From positions 930,001 through 994,000 of the forward strand of contig CAWBVI010000002.1 of NCBI GenBank assembly GCA_963792205.1: a stretch of 64,000 bases of DNA. Reading direction: 5' to 3'. Below, piece by piece: positions 8,361 through 14,772 of the stretch. This DNA comes from DATDAH01 sp963792205. GTDB lineage: Bacteria > Actinomycetota > Acidimicrobiia > Acidimicrobiales > DATDAH01. Position numbers and translations under genes: made by a program. How positions within the stretch are numbered: the first letter of the stretch is position 1; each line of letters opens with the position of its first letter. Under the pieces are notes generated by a model. It had not been told where the DNA came from and searched no databases. It worked only from the letters and a program-made list of their open reading frames with translations.

Positions 8361-8370
8361 ATCGTAGGGT
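8361..8370. promoter_or_regulatory. Overlapping divergent minus-10 hexamers sharing one TA
   Basis: On the minus strand TACGAT (8366 down to 8361) lies 7 bases before ATG 8353. On the plus strand TAGGGT (8365-8370) lies 7 bases before ATG 8378. The two hexamers share bases 8365-8366, so polymerase can open this DNA for either gene but probably not both at once. Both genes lack a Shine-Dalgarno. Confidence 0.5.
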
Positions 8371-8377
8371 CGGCGCC

Positions 8378-8836
8378 ATGAGGCAATGGCAGAAGGCGGC
8401 GGTGGCGGGGCTCGCCCTGGTGGTCCTGGTGGGCTGTGGTGACGACAATGGTGACGAGGAGTCGGACGACGATGCCTCCACGGCGGAGGAAGAGGACGAG
8501 TCGAGCGAAGGGGCCTTCGGCGAGCCCATCGAGGTCGACGACCTGACCGTCACGGTGGGCGAGCCCTACCGGTACGGGTTCAGCCCGGAGGTGGTCCGCA
8601 TGGACGTCATCTTCGAGACCGACGGCGACGCCGTCCCGACGCCCAACCCGACCCTCGAGTGCGAGGGTGACGAGTTCGAGATCGACCACGACAGCGCCAA
8701 CTACGCCTCGGAGGTGTCCTCGGACGAGTCCGAGGACGGCGAGTGGGCGTGGTCGGCGGGCGAGGGCTGCGCCGAAGGCAGCATCGCCGTAGGGGACGTC
8801 GAGCTCGACTTCGACGAGGTGGCCGACCGGGACTGA
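8378..8836 (+). CDS. Acidic lipoprotein of unknown function
   Basis: 152-residue predicted lipoprotein. A short basic start (MRQWQK) and hydrophobic core end in the lipobox VLVGC, Cys near residue 20. An Asp/Glu/Ser-rich linker follows (residues 21-45), then a domain of about 100 residues with cysteines in LECEGDE and GEGCAEGS that could pair outside the cytoplasm. The mature part resembles DUF4352-like beta-sandwich proteins only loosely and I do not recognise the family. Leaderless start supported by TAGGGT 7 bases upstream. It is 20 bp from the following acyltransferase gene, which has its own hexamer. Confidence 0.75.
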   Translation: MRQWQKAAVAGLALVVLVGCGDDNGDEESDDDASTAEEEDESSEGAFGEPIEVDDLTVTVGEPYRYGFSPEVVRMDVIFETDGDAVPTPNPTLECEGDEFEIDHDSANYASEVSSDESEDGEWAWSAGEGCAEGSIAVGDVELDFDEVADRD

Positions 8837-8844
8837 CGGGGGTC

Positions 8845-8850
8845 TAGCCT
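8845..8850 (+). promoter_or_regulatory. Minus-10-like TAGCCT, leaderless layout
   Basis: TAGCCT lies 6 bases before GTG 8857, with no Shine-Dalgarno. It lies just after the lipoprotein stop codon, so the acyltransferase gene probably has its own transcript as well as any read-through. Confidence 0.45.
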
Positions 8851-8856
8851 CGCCGG

Positions 8857-9594
8857 GTGGGCGAGCACCGGACCTCTCAGCGGTTCCAGGCCGCGCTGAG
8901 CGACGGCCTCAACGCCTCGTGGCGCTGGATCCAGTCGAAGGGCGCCACCTATCCGGGTACGCGCCGGGCCGCCCGCTTCGGGTCGTTCGGCGCGGGGAGC
9001 CTGCTCGGGTTCCCCGTGGCCACGCTCTACGGCGAGTCGTCGATCCACATCGGATCCGGCACGCTCATCGCCAGCTACGTGACCCTCGCCGCGGGGTACG
9101 GCCCCGAACAGGTCGACATCCCGGCTCGGGCGCTGGTCATCGGTGACCGCTGCCTGGTCAACCAGCGTTGCGGGATCGTGGCCCACGAGTCGATCGAGAT
9201 CGGTGACGACGTCTGGTTCGGCCAGGGGGTGTACATCACCGACGCCAACCACGGGTTCGAGGCGCTCGACGTCCCCATCGGCAAGCAGCTCGGCGACCAC
9301 GAACCCGTGTCGGTCGCCCGGGGCTCGTGGCTCGGCCACGGGGCGGTGATCCTGCCCGGCGCCCGCATCGGCCGGCAGTGCGTCGTGGCGGCCGGCTCGG
9401 TCGTGCGGGGCGAGGTCCCCGACCACTCGGTCGTGGCGGGGGTGCCCGCCAAGGTGATCCGCACGCTGGCCGACGGTGAGGCGGCCGGCCTGGCCCGGGG
9501 CCTCGACGACTTCGCCGAGCCTTTGGCGGCCGGCTTCGGGATGTGGTCGGCGCCCACCGAGCACCGCCACCGCCGGTCGCTGCGCCGTCGCTGA
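8857..9594 (+). CDS. Left-handed beta-helix (hexapeptide) acyltransferase
   Basis: 245-residue acyltransferase with hexapeptide repeats from about residue 65 to 205 (IHIGSG, LVIGDR, IEIGDD, VWFGQG, and after a loop ILPGARIGRQCVVAAGSVV). The catalytic-type histidine is in ITDANHGF and the terminal AGVPAKVIR is the usual end of maltose/galactoside O-acetyltransferase-like enzymes. Acceptor unknown; a sugar or cell-surface glycan is likely by family. The N-terminal 60 residues are basic and not part of the helix. Start GTG supported by TAGCCT 6 bases upstream. The convergent MFS gene ends 4 bases away. Confidence 0.85.
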   Translation: MGEHRTSQRFQAALSDGLNASWRWIQSKGATYPGTRRAARFGSFGAGSLLGFPVATLYGESSIHIGSGTLIASYVTLAAGYGPEQVDIPARALVIGDRCLVNQRCGIVAHESIEIGDDVWFGQGVYITDANHGFEALDVPIGKQLGDHEPVSVARGSWLGHGAVILPGARIGRQCVVAAGSVVRGEVPDHSVVAGVPAKVIRTLADGEAAGLARGLDDFAEPLAAGFGMWSAPTEHRHRRSLRRR

Positions 9595-9597
9595 CGA

Positions 9598-10902
9598 TCA
9601 GGCGGCCCCGCGGGCCACCGGAGGCACGGACTGCTCACCGAGCGGGACGACCGAGTGCGCCGGCCCGGCCTCCTCGGGCGAGGCCGCGAACCGGGGGGCT
9701 TCGTCGAGCAACCGGAAGGCGCGGACCCGGACGGCGCTGAGGGTCACGAGGACGAGGGCCACGCTCAGGATGACGAACGCGGTCTGCAGGCCCACCAGCT
9801 CGACGAACGGGCCGACCAGGAGGTAGCCGAGCGGTCCGGCGGCGAACTCGACCGAGGTGAGCACGCCGAACACCCGGCCGCGCAGCGCCTCGGGGGTGCG
9901 GGTCTGCATGGCGTAGTTGGTGAGCGGGGGGATGGGTCCGTAGATCAGTCCGGTCAGCGCGGCCAGGAGCACGAGGACGCCGAAGGGGGGGAGGAGCGAC
10001 ATCCCGAAGATGGGGATGCCGACGCTCACGATCGCGGTCACGTACACCTTGCGGCGCGACCGGTTCACCCCCCAGCGGCCGTAGGCGAGGGCGCCGATCA
10101 GCCCCCCGACGCTGAGGGCCATGAGCACGGTCCCGAGCCGGGCGGGCTGATCCTGCTCGGTGAAGTAGGTGGGCAGGATGACGGCCTCGACCGGTAGGTA
10201 GAGGCCGACGATCGCCATGGTGAAGAGGGCGGAGGTGCGCAGCAGGGGCTCGTGACGGACGAACCGCAGGCCCTCGACGGTCCCCTGCCAGAAGCCCTCG
10301 GGGCGCTCGTGCTCCTCGGGCCGTCCGGCGCCGGCCACGCGGATCCCCGCGGTGAGGGCGAACGACGTGGCGAAGGCCCCGGCCGTGATCCACAGCGTGT
10401 CGGCGGCCCCGACGGTGGCGATCAGGAGGCCGCCGATCCCGGGGCCGATCAGGAAGGCCGAGTTCCAGACCGCCTCGTGCAGGCTGTTGGCCCGCTCCAG
10501 GCGCCAACCGGCGGCGTGCGCCGCAGCGGGCAGGAGCGTCTCCCGCGCGGTGACCCCTGCGGGGTCGAATGCCGCGCCGAGCGCGGCCAGGGCGACGAGC
10601 ACGCCGATCGACAGCCCGCCGGCGCCGTCCACGATCGGGATGGCGGCCACCGAGCCCAGCGAGAGCAGGTCGGCGATCATGGCCGTGCGCCGGCGGCCGA
10701 ACAGGTCGACCACGGTCCCCGCGACCAGGCTCGACACGATGAGGGGCAGCGCGGCGGCCGCGGCGACGAGACCGGCGGAGGTGGCGCTGCCCGTGAGCTC
10801 GAGGGCGAGCCAGGGGAGGGCGACCATCGCCACCCCGTTGCCCGTCGAGGAGACGAGCGTCGCCGCCTCGAGCAGCAGGAAGGGACGGCGGTGCGGGCTC
10901 AC
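9598..10902 (-). CDS. MFS transporter (EntS/MFS_3-like)
   Basis: 434-residue integral membrane protein with about 12 hydrophobic segments. The N-terminal half shows the MFS loop 2-3 signature as DLFGRRRTAMIAD, and the helix 1 region TGNGVAMVALPWLALELTGSA is typical of the MFS_3/EntS group of drug or siderophore exporters. The substrate is unknown. The cytoplasmic C-terminal tail is short and soluble. GTG start, with a CAGCCT hexamer (10909-10914) 6 bases upstream and no Shine-Dalgarno. Single-gene unit, divergent from the HNH gene across 150 bp and convergent with the acyltransferase. Confidence 0.88.
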   Translation of the reverse strand: MSPHRRPFLLLEAATLVSSTGNGVAMVALPWLALELTGSATSAGLVAAAAALPLIVSSLVAGTVVDLFGRRRTAMIADLLSLGSVAAIPIVDGAGGLSIGVLVALAALGAAFDPAGVTARETLLPAAAHAAGWRLERANSLHEAVWNSAFLIGPGIGGLLIATVGAADTLWITAGAFATSFALTAGIRVAGAGRPEEHERPEGFWQGTVEGLRFVRHEPLLRTSALFTMAIVGLYLPVEAVILPTYFTEQDQPARLGTVLMALSVGGLIGALAYGRWGVNRSRRKVYVTAIVSVGIPIFGMSLLPPFGVLVLLAALTGLIYGPIPPLTNYAMQTRTPEALRGRVFGVLTSVEFAAGPLGYLLVGPFVELVGLQTAFVILSVALVLVTLSAVRVRAFRLLDEAPRFAASPEEAGPAHSVVPLGEQSVPPVARGAA

Positions 10903-11039
10903 CGGCTCAGGCTGGCAGAGCGGGTGACCGAGAAGCCCGGAGTTCCGGGGCTGAGGACGGGTTCGGCCTAACCGGACGCAGCGAGATGTGCTTCGCCTTC
11001 AACATGGTAAGGGGTCCGCCGCATCGAACAGGCGTTCGC

Positions 11040-11045
11040 TAGACT
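11040..11045 (+). promoter_or_regulatory. Minus-10-like TAGACT, leaderless layout
   Basis: TAGACT lies 8 bases before the ATG at 11054 and only 2 bases before the in-frame ATG at 11048. The spacing seen at other genes here (6-10) favours 11054 as the start of the HNH gene. Confidence 0.45.
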
Positions 11046-11053
11046 CGATGCCC

Positions 11054-11545
11054 ATGAGGCGATGTCGCCACTGCGATCGGAAGTTCGAACCTTCGAGTCG
11101 GCACCGGCTGTGCCCGGCATGCCGACGCCGGGCGTCCCACGATCTCTGCTCGTGCGGAAACCCGAAACAGCCGACGTCATCCACCTGTCGTGCGTGCCAG
11201 CCGACCGCCGGTGAAGCCAACGGCAGCTGGCGCGGTGGAACGACCTTTCACAAGTCGGGGTACCTGATGCGTCGCGCCCCTGGCCATCCTCGAGCACGTC
11301 CGAGCAGCCCCTACGTGTTCGAGCACATCCTCGTCATGGAGGAGAGAATGGGCCGGTACTTGTTGGCCGACGAGTCGGTTCACCACCTCAACGGCGTGAA
11401 GGACGACAATCGTCCGGAGAACCTCGAGCTGTGGGTGCGACCACAGCCGAGCGGCATACGAGCGTCGGACGCCATCGCATGGGCGCGAGAAATCCTCGCC
11501 CGGTACGAAGGGGTCACGGACAGCTCCAACAGCGCTCGAACCTGA
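11054..11545 (+). CDS. HNH endonuclease with N-terminal zinc-ribbon cysteines
   Basis: 163-residue HNH nuclease of the phage/homing type. The N-terminal 50 residues hold about nine cysteines in CxxC/CxC pairs (CRHC, CPAC, CSC, CRAC), suggesting zinc ribbons. The HNH core runs from YVFEHILVMEERMGRYL through VHHLNGVKDDNRPENLEL (His-His, Asn, Asn). Base composition is visibly lower in GC than the neighbours, which suggests transfer. Its stop lies in the loop of a long hairpin only 13 bp from the 3-prime end of the convergent tmRNA gene, a classic integration hotspot. No integrase or DNA-modification gene is nearby. ATG 11048 is an alternative start. Confidence 0.82.
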   Translation: MRRCRHCDRKFEPSSRHRLCPACRRRASHDLCSCGNPKQPTSSTCRACQPTAGEANGSWRGGTTFHKSGYLMRRAPGHPRARPSSPYVFEHILVMEERMGRYLLADESVHHLNGVKDDNRPENLELWVRPQPSGIRASDAIAWAREILARYEGVTDSSNSART

Positions 11546-11566
11546 ACTCGAGCGCTCTTGGAGCTG
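11521..11566. terminator. 46-base hairpin between the HNH gene and ssrA, overlapping the tmRNA acceptor
   Basis: A 9-bp outer stem (CAGCTCCAA with TTGGAGCTG), one C/C mismatch and a 9-bp inner stem (AGCGCTCGA with TCGAGCGCT) enclose an 8-base loop holding the HNH stop. It works on both strands, so it could end both convergent transcripts, though there is no T-run. On the ssrA strand the outer arm is the acceptor strand CAGCTCCA itself, so in the precursor the hairpin competes with the tRNA-like acceptor stem. An inverted duplicate of the tmRNA end left by an integration event is the alternative reading. Confidence 0.55.
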
Positions 11567-11928
11567 GAGGGAATCGAACCCTCGTCCGCGAAGTGCCTGG
11601 CGAACGCGCTACGACCATTCCCGAGCTACGGCTTGCGGCTGCCGAGAGGTCGGGTCCTCATGACCGCCGGGTCTTTCCCCGGTGTCAGCGGTCTTTCCCG
11701 CCGCCAGCGGTCTCTCCCTGCTGTCCTCCACCGCTTCTGTTGCCGGGCTGCGGTGGACCGGCCCCGCGTGTCCTCACGGATCGCTGGGACTCTCTACCTA
11801 CTGACTAGGTCAGGCGGCGAGAGCGAAGTCGCCATCGGCGCTTCTTTTGGTGCCCCGTTTTAGGAGTCTGAGCAACTCCGGTCGCACGTCAGCGCCTGAC
11901 GGTCTCCACGTCGAAACCGATCAGCCCC
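11559..11928 (-). ncRNA. ssrA: tmRNA (ssrA)
   Basis: 370-nt tmRNA that rescues stalled ribosomes together with SmpB. The 5-prime end GGGGCTGATCGGTTTCGAC and the 3-prime part GGTTCGATTCCCTCCAGCTCCA form the tRNA-Ala-like domain; the 7-bp acceptor GGGGCTG pairs with CAGCTCC with one G-U. CCA is not encoded. The tag frame runs from 11854 to 11810: resume codon GGC, then tag (A)GTKRSADGDFALAA and TGA, ending in the canonical ALAA degron. The pseudoknot region (about 11660-11730) holds a threefold short repeat of CGGTCTTTCCC type. The small membrane protein gene and smpB lie just upstream on the same strand. The resume codon is placed by frame and the usual A-rich upstream context. Confidence 0.93.
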
Positions 11929-12012
11929 GTGTGTGCATGTGAGAACGCTGTCAAGGAACTCCCGAGTGCCGGAGCACCCGGGAGGAACCAGTCTACGGAG
12001 CCGGGGGACGGC

Positions 12013-12243
12013 TCAGCCGACCCAGTTGCCCGTACCGGGGGGCTGGTTGGGGTCCTGCTTCGGGCCTTCGGCGGCCTTTGCCATCCAGAAGCCCATGGCG
12101 GCGGCGGCCAGCCAGGCGATCCCGATGATGAGGAAGGTGGTCTGGGTGAACGAGGACATCGTGAAGCTCAAGACGATGAAGACGATGCCCAGGATCCCGA
12201 AGATCACGGACTTCCCCTTCATGAACCCACCCATGTAGATCAT
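12013..12243 (-). CDS. Small two-helix membrane protein between smpB and ssrA
   Basis: 76-residue protein with two hydrophobic helices (about residues 12-32 and 36-56: FGILGIVFIVLSF and LIIGIAWLAAAAMGFWMA), a short loop between and a polar C-terminal tail rich in Pro and Gly. Family not recognised. ATG 12243 is preceded at 5 bases by a good Shine-Dalgarno AAGGGAG, which chooses it over in-frame ATGs at 12234 and 12222. It sits 75 bp downstream of smpB and about 85 bp upstream of the tmRNA 5-prime end on the same strand. Whether it has a role in trans-translation is unknown. Confidence 0.72.
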   Translation of the reverse strand: MIYMGGFMKGKSVIFGILGIVFIVLSFTMSSFTQTTFLIIGIAWLAAAAMGFWMAKAAEGPKQDPNQPPGTGNWVG

Positions 12244-12318
12244 GTGCGCTCCCTTTGCGATACCCGATGGGCCCGAAGGTACGACAGGGTCAGTCTCGGA
12301 GTCCTGAGTAGCCGCTAC

Positions 12319-12801
12319 TCAATCCTCGCCGCGGCGGCCGCGGGCCATGGCCCGCTGGGCCTCGCGCTCGGCGTCCCGGGCGGCCAGTTGGTGGCGCTTG
12401 TCGACGCCCGTGCGGCCCTTGCCGAGACCCAGCTCGAGCTTGGCCCGCCCGTCCTTGAAGTAGAGCGACAGGGGCACGAGGGTCAGGCGCTCCTGGTCGA
12501 GGCGGGCCTTGATGCGGTCGATCTCGAGGCGCTGGAGCAGGAGCTTGCGGTCGCGGTCCGGATCGAGGTCGCCGAAGGCCCCGCCGGCGTGGCTGTAGGG
12601 GCTGATGTGCAGGCCGATGACCCAGGCCTCGTGGTCGATGATGCGGGCGTAGGCGTCGCCGACGGTCACCTTGGCCTCGCGCAGCGACTTCACCTCGCTG
12701 CCCCTGAGCACGAGGCCGGCCTCGAACGTGTCGAGGATCTCGTAGTTGCGGCGGGCCCGGCGGTTGGTCGCCACCACCTTCACGCCGTCAGAGCGGGCCA
12801 T
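12319..12801 (-). CDS. smpB: SsrA-binding protein SmpB
   Basis: 160-residue SmpB, the partner that carries tmRNA into the A site of stalled ribosomes. Conserved blocks: NRRARRNYEILDTFEAGLVLRGSEVKSLR (beta-barrel and tmRNA contact), GLHISPYSHAG, LYFKDGRAKLELGLGKGR and the basic tail QRAMARGRRGED, which folds in the mRNA channel. Length is normal. I take ATG 12801 (MARSDGVKVVATNRRARRNYEI); a TTG 12 bases upstream in frame is possible. The SnoaL-like gene ends 21 bp upstream and ssrA lies downstream, so the protein and RNA halves of trans-translation are clustered here. Confidence 0.95.
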   Translation of the reverse strand: MARSDGVKVVATNRRARRNYEILDTFEAGLVLRGSEVKSLREAKVTVGDAYARIIDHEAWVIGLHISPYSHAGGAFGDLDPDRDRKLLLQRLEIDRIKARLDQERLTLVPLSLYFKDGRAKLELGLGKGRTGVDKRHQLAARDAEREAQRAMARGRRGED

Positions 12802-12822
12802 GGCCCCAGTCAATCGTGGATC

Positions 12823-13332
12823 TCAGGCCTCCAGGTCCGAGGCGCCGCCGGTGGCCCACCACGAGGCGGTCAGGCGGAGGCCTTCGATCGATGCCCGCGG
12901 GAAGAGCTCCTCGTAGGTCCGCTTGTAGCCGGTGTGGGCGATGCGCCACTGGCCGTCGTCCTCCTTGCGGTAGCGGTCCTCGTAGAAGGCGGCCCCCTGG
13001 ATGGTGATGCCGAAGGCGGTCTCCACGACCGTGTCCTCGAGGGCCCAGGTCCCCTCGGCCGTGTCGGGTCCGGTCAGGCGGATCTCGGGGTGGTGCATGC
13101 GGTGCGACGACAGGAAGGACTCGGCCTTCATGGCCTCGCTGACCCAGCCCACGATGGCGTCACGGCCCTCGTGGCGGTACTTGCCGGCGGAGTACTCGGC
13201 CACGGCGTCCTCGGTCAGGAGGTCGCCCATCTGGTCCCAGAGCTTCTGGTCGAGGCACCGGGCGTAGCGGTACTTGAGCTGCTTGATGGCCTCGATCTCG
13301 ACGAGGTCTACGGGGGTGAGGGGTCCTGTCAT
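12823..13332 (-). CDS. SnoaL-like (NTF2-fold) protein
   Basis: 169-residue single-domain protein of the SnoaL_4 / nuclear transport factor 2-like fold. Typical features are an N-terminal helix IEAIKQLKYRYARCLDQKLWDQMGDLLTEDAVAEYS, then HHPEIRLTGPDTAEGTWALED and YEDRYRKEDDGQWRIAHTGYKRTYEELF. Such proteins act as small hydratases, cyclases or isomerases, or bind ligands; no substrate can be named. Start ATG 13332 has TACTGT 8 bases upstream and no Shine-Dalgarno. Likely first gene of the smpB transcript. Divergent from mec across 34 bp. Confidence 0.82.
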   Translation of the reverse strand: MTGPLTPVDLVEIEAIKQLKYRYARCLDQKLWDQMGDLLTEDAVAEYSAGKYRHEGRDAIVGWVSEAMKAESFLSSHRMHHPEIRLTGPDTAEGTWALEDTVVETAFGITIQGAAFYEDRYRKEDDGQWRIAHTGYKRTYEELFPRASIEGLRLTASWWATGGASDLEA

Positions 13333-13340
13333 CGCCGCGG

Positions 13341-13356
13341 ACAGTACCGGTACGCT
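13341..13356. promoter_or_regulatory. Back-to-back divergent promoters flanking GTACCGGTAC
   Basis: TACTGT on the minus strand (13346-13341) is 8 bases before ATG 13332, and TACGCT on the plus strand (13351-13356) is 10 bases before GTG 13367. The hexamers are 4 bases apart and a perfect 10-bp palindrome GTACCGGTAC (13344-13353) spans the inner ends of both, so one bound factor could block both genes. Confidence 0.45.
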
Positions 13357-13366
13357 CCGCGCCGCC

Positions 13367-13780
13367 GTGCACCCCGCCCTGAACCTCGACCGTGGCCCGT
13401 GGGCGCAGATGGTGGCCCATGCCTACGACGGGCTGCCCGACGAGGCCTGCGGCCTGATGCTCGGCGGGTGGGGTCAACAGCACGTCACCCGCTTCGTGCC
13501 CTGCACCAACGCCGAGGCCTCCAGCCGCATCTACCGGATCGATGACCGGGAGTACCTCGCGGTCGAGGCGCAGGCCGACGCCGACGGCCTGGCCATCGTG
13601 GGGGTGATGCACAGCCACACCCACACCGAGGCCTACCCCTCGCCCACCGACGTGCAGATCGCCGACCCGGCGTGGCACTACGTGATCGTGTCGTTGCGCC
13701 CGCCCGCCCCGGTCGTGCGCTCGTACCGCATCGAGGACGGAAACATCACCGAGGAGCCCGTGGCCCTCCTCGATCGGTAG
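13367..13780 (+). CDS. mec: JAMM metalloprotease, Mec-like (Mov34/MPN/PAD-1 family)
   Basis: 137-residue JAMM/MPN+ zinc peptidase. The motif is complete: Glu in DEACGLMLGG, then HSH followed by seven residues and SPTD (HxHx7SxxD). In mycobacteria Mec (Rv1334) hydrolyses the CysO-cysteine isopeptide to release cysteine after CysM has loaded the carrier. Here it directly precedes cysM, as in that locus, but the carrier gene cysO is missing between them. GTG 13367 gives the family N-terminus and has TACGCT 10 bases upstream; the frame is open upstream, but only as antisense of the SnoaL gene. Confidence 0.85.
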   Translation: MHPALNLDRGPWAQMVAHAYDGLPDEACGLMLGGWGQQHVTRFVPCTNAEASSRIYRIDDREYLAVEAQADADGLAIVGVMHSHTHTEAYPSPTDVQIADPAWHYVIVSLRPPAPVVRSYRIEDGNITEEPVALLDR

Positions 13781-13818
13781 AATCCCTACCCGTCCGGTCA
13801 ACATTCGAATGGGTGCCC

Positions 13819-14769
13819 ATGGCCGTCCACGCCTCGATCCTCGACCTCATCGGCAACACCCCGATGGTCGACGTCTCCGCGCTCAGCCCGAACCCGGGCG
13901 TGCGCATCCTCGGCAAGCTGGAGGGTCAGAACCCCGGCGGGTCGGTGAAGGACCGGATCGCCAAGAAGATGATCGAAGAGGCGGAGGCCGACGGCAGCCT
14001 CACACCTGGCAAGACGATCCTGGAGCCCTCGTCGGGCAACACCGGCATCGCGCTGGCCATGATCGGCCGCCTCAAGGGCTACCCGGTGAAGATCGTGCTC
14101 CCGGGCAACGTCTCGCCGGAGCGGCGCGACCTCCTCCTGGCCTTCGGCGCCGACATCATCGACTCGCCGGCCGAAGAGGGGTCCAACGGCGCCGTGCGCC
14201 GGGCCGAGGCCCTCGCCGCCGACCATCCCGAATGGGCGTTCCTCTACCAGTACGGCAACGAGGCCAACCCCCGGGCCCACTACGAGGGGACCGGCCCCGA
14301 GATCTGGGCCGACTGCCCCGAGATCACCCACTTCGTGGCCGGGCTCGGCACGAGCGGGACCCTGCTCGGGGTCGGGACGTTCCTGAAGGAGCAGAACCCG
14401 GCCATCCAGGTGCTGGCGGTCGAGCCCCCGATCGGCGAGACCGTTCAGGGACTGCGCAGCCTCGACGAGGGCTACATCCCGCCGGTCTACGAGAAGTGGG
14501 GTGGCCCCGAACTGCTGGACGGCAAGCGCATCGTGCGGCCGCTCGAGTCCCTGCAGTGGACCCGGCGCCTGGCCCACGAGGCGGGGGTGTTCGCGGGCAT
14601 CTCCTCGGGTGCCGCCCTCGCCGGGGCGGCCCGGGTGGCCGAGCGCATCGACGCGGGCGTCGTGGTGTTCATCGTCTGCGACGGGGGCTGGAAGTACCTG
14701 TCGACCGGGGCCTGGACCGACGACCTCGACGTGGTCGCCGAGCGGGTCGAGCGAGTGATCTACTTCTGA
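13819..14769 (+). CDS. cysM: Cysteine synthase, CysM-type (PLP-dependent sulfhydrylase)
   Basis: 316-residue fold-type II PLP enzyme. The PLP lysine is in GSVKDRIA, the substrate loop is EPSSGNTGIALAM, and the phosphate cup is GLGTSGTLLG. The stretch YQYGNEANPRAHYEGTGPEIWAD and the C-terminal DGGWKYLSTGAW closely resemble mycobacterial CysM, which uses O-phosphoserine and thiocarboxylated CysO rather than O-acetylserine and sulfide; the same substrate use is inferred. ATG 13819 chosen; GTG 13813 is in frame. A TAGAAT hexamer overlaps the mec stop (13778-13783), but mec and cysM are close enough (38 bp) to share a transcript. The Coq4-like gene follows after 3 bp. Confidence 0.88.
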   Translation: MAVHASILDLIGNTPMVDVSALSPNPGVRILGKLEGQNPGGSVKDRIAKKMIEEAEADGSLTPGKTILEPSSGNTGIALAMIGRLKGYPVKIVLPGNVSPERRDLLLAFGADIIDSPAEEGSNGAVRRAEALAADHPEWAFLYQYGNEANPRAHYEGTGPEIWADCPEITHFVAGLGTSGTLLGVGTFLKEQNPAIQVLAVEPPIGETVQGLRSLDEGYIPPVYEKWGGPELLDGKRIVRPLESLQWTRRLAHEAGVFAGISSGAALAGAARVAERIDAGVVVFIVCDGGWKYLSTGAWTDDLDVVAERVERVIYF

Positions 14770-14772
14770 GCG

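Noticed and set aside
8351..8362. ATG 8362 as the start of nitronate monooxygenase
   Set aside because: It lies inside the TACGAT hexamer that serves ATG 8353, and the family N-terminus does not need the extra three residues.
11949..11954. TTGACA (minus strand) upstream of the tmRNA as a minus-35 element
   Set aside because: A perfect hexamer, but 20 bases from the mature 5-prime end and without a fitting minus-10 at 16-18 bases; probably chance.
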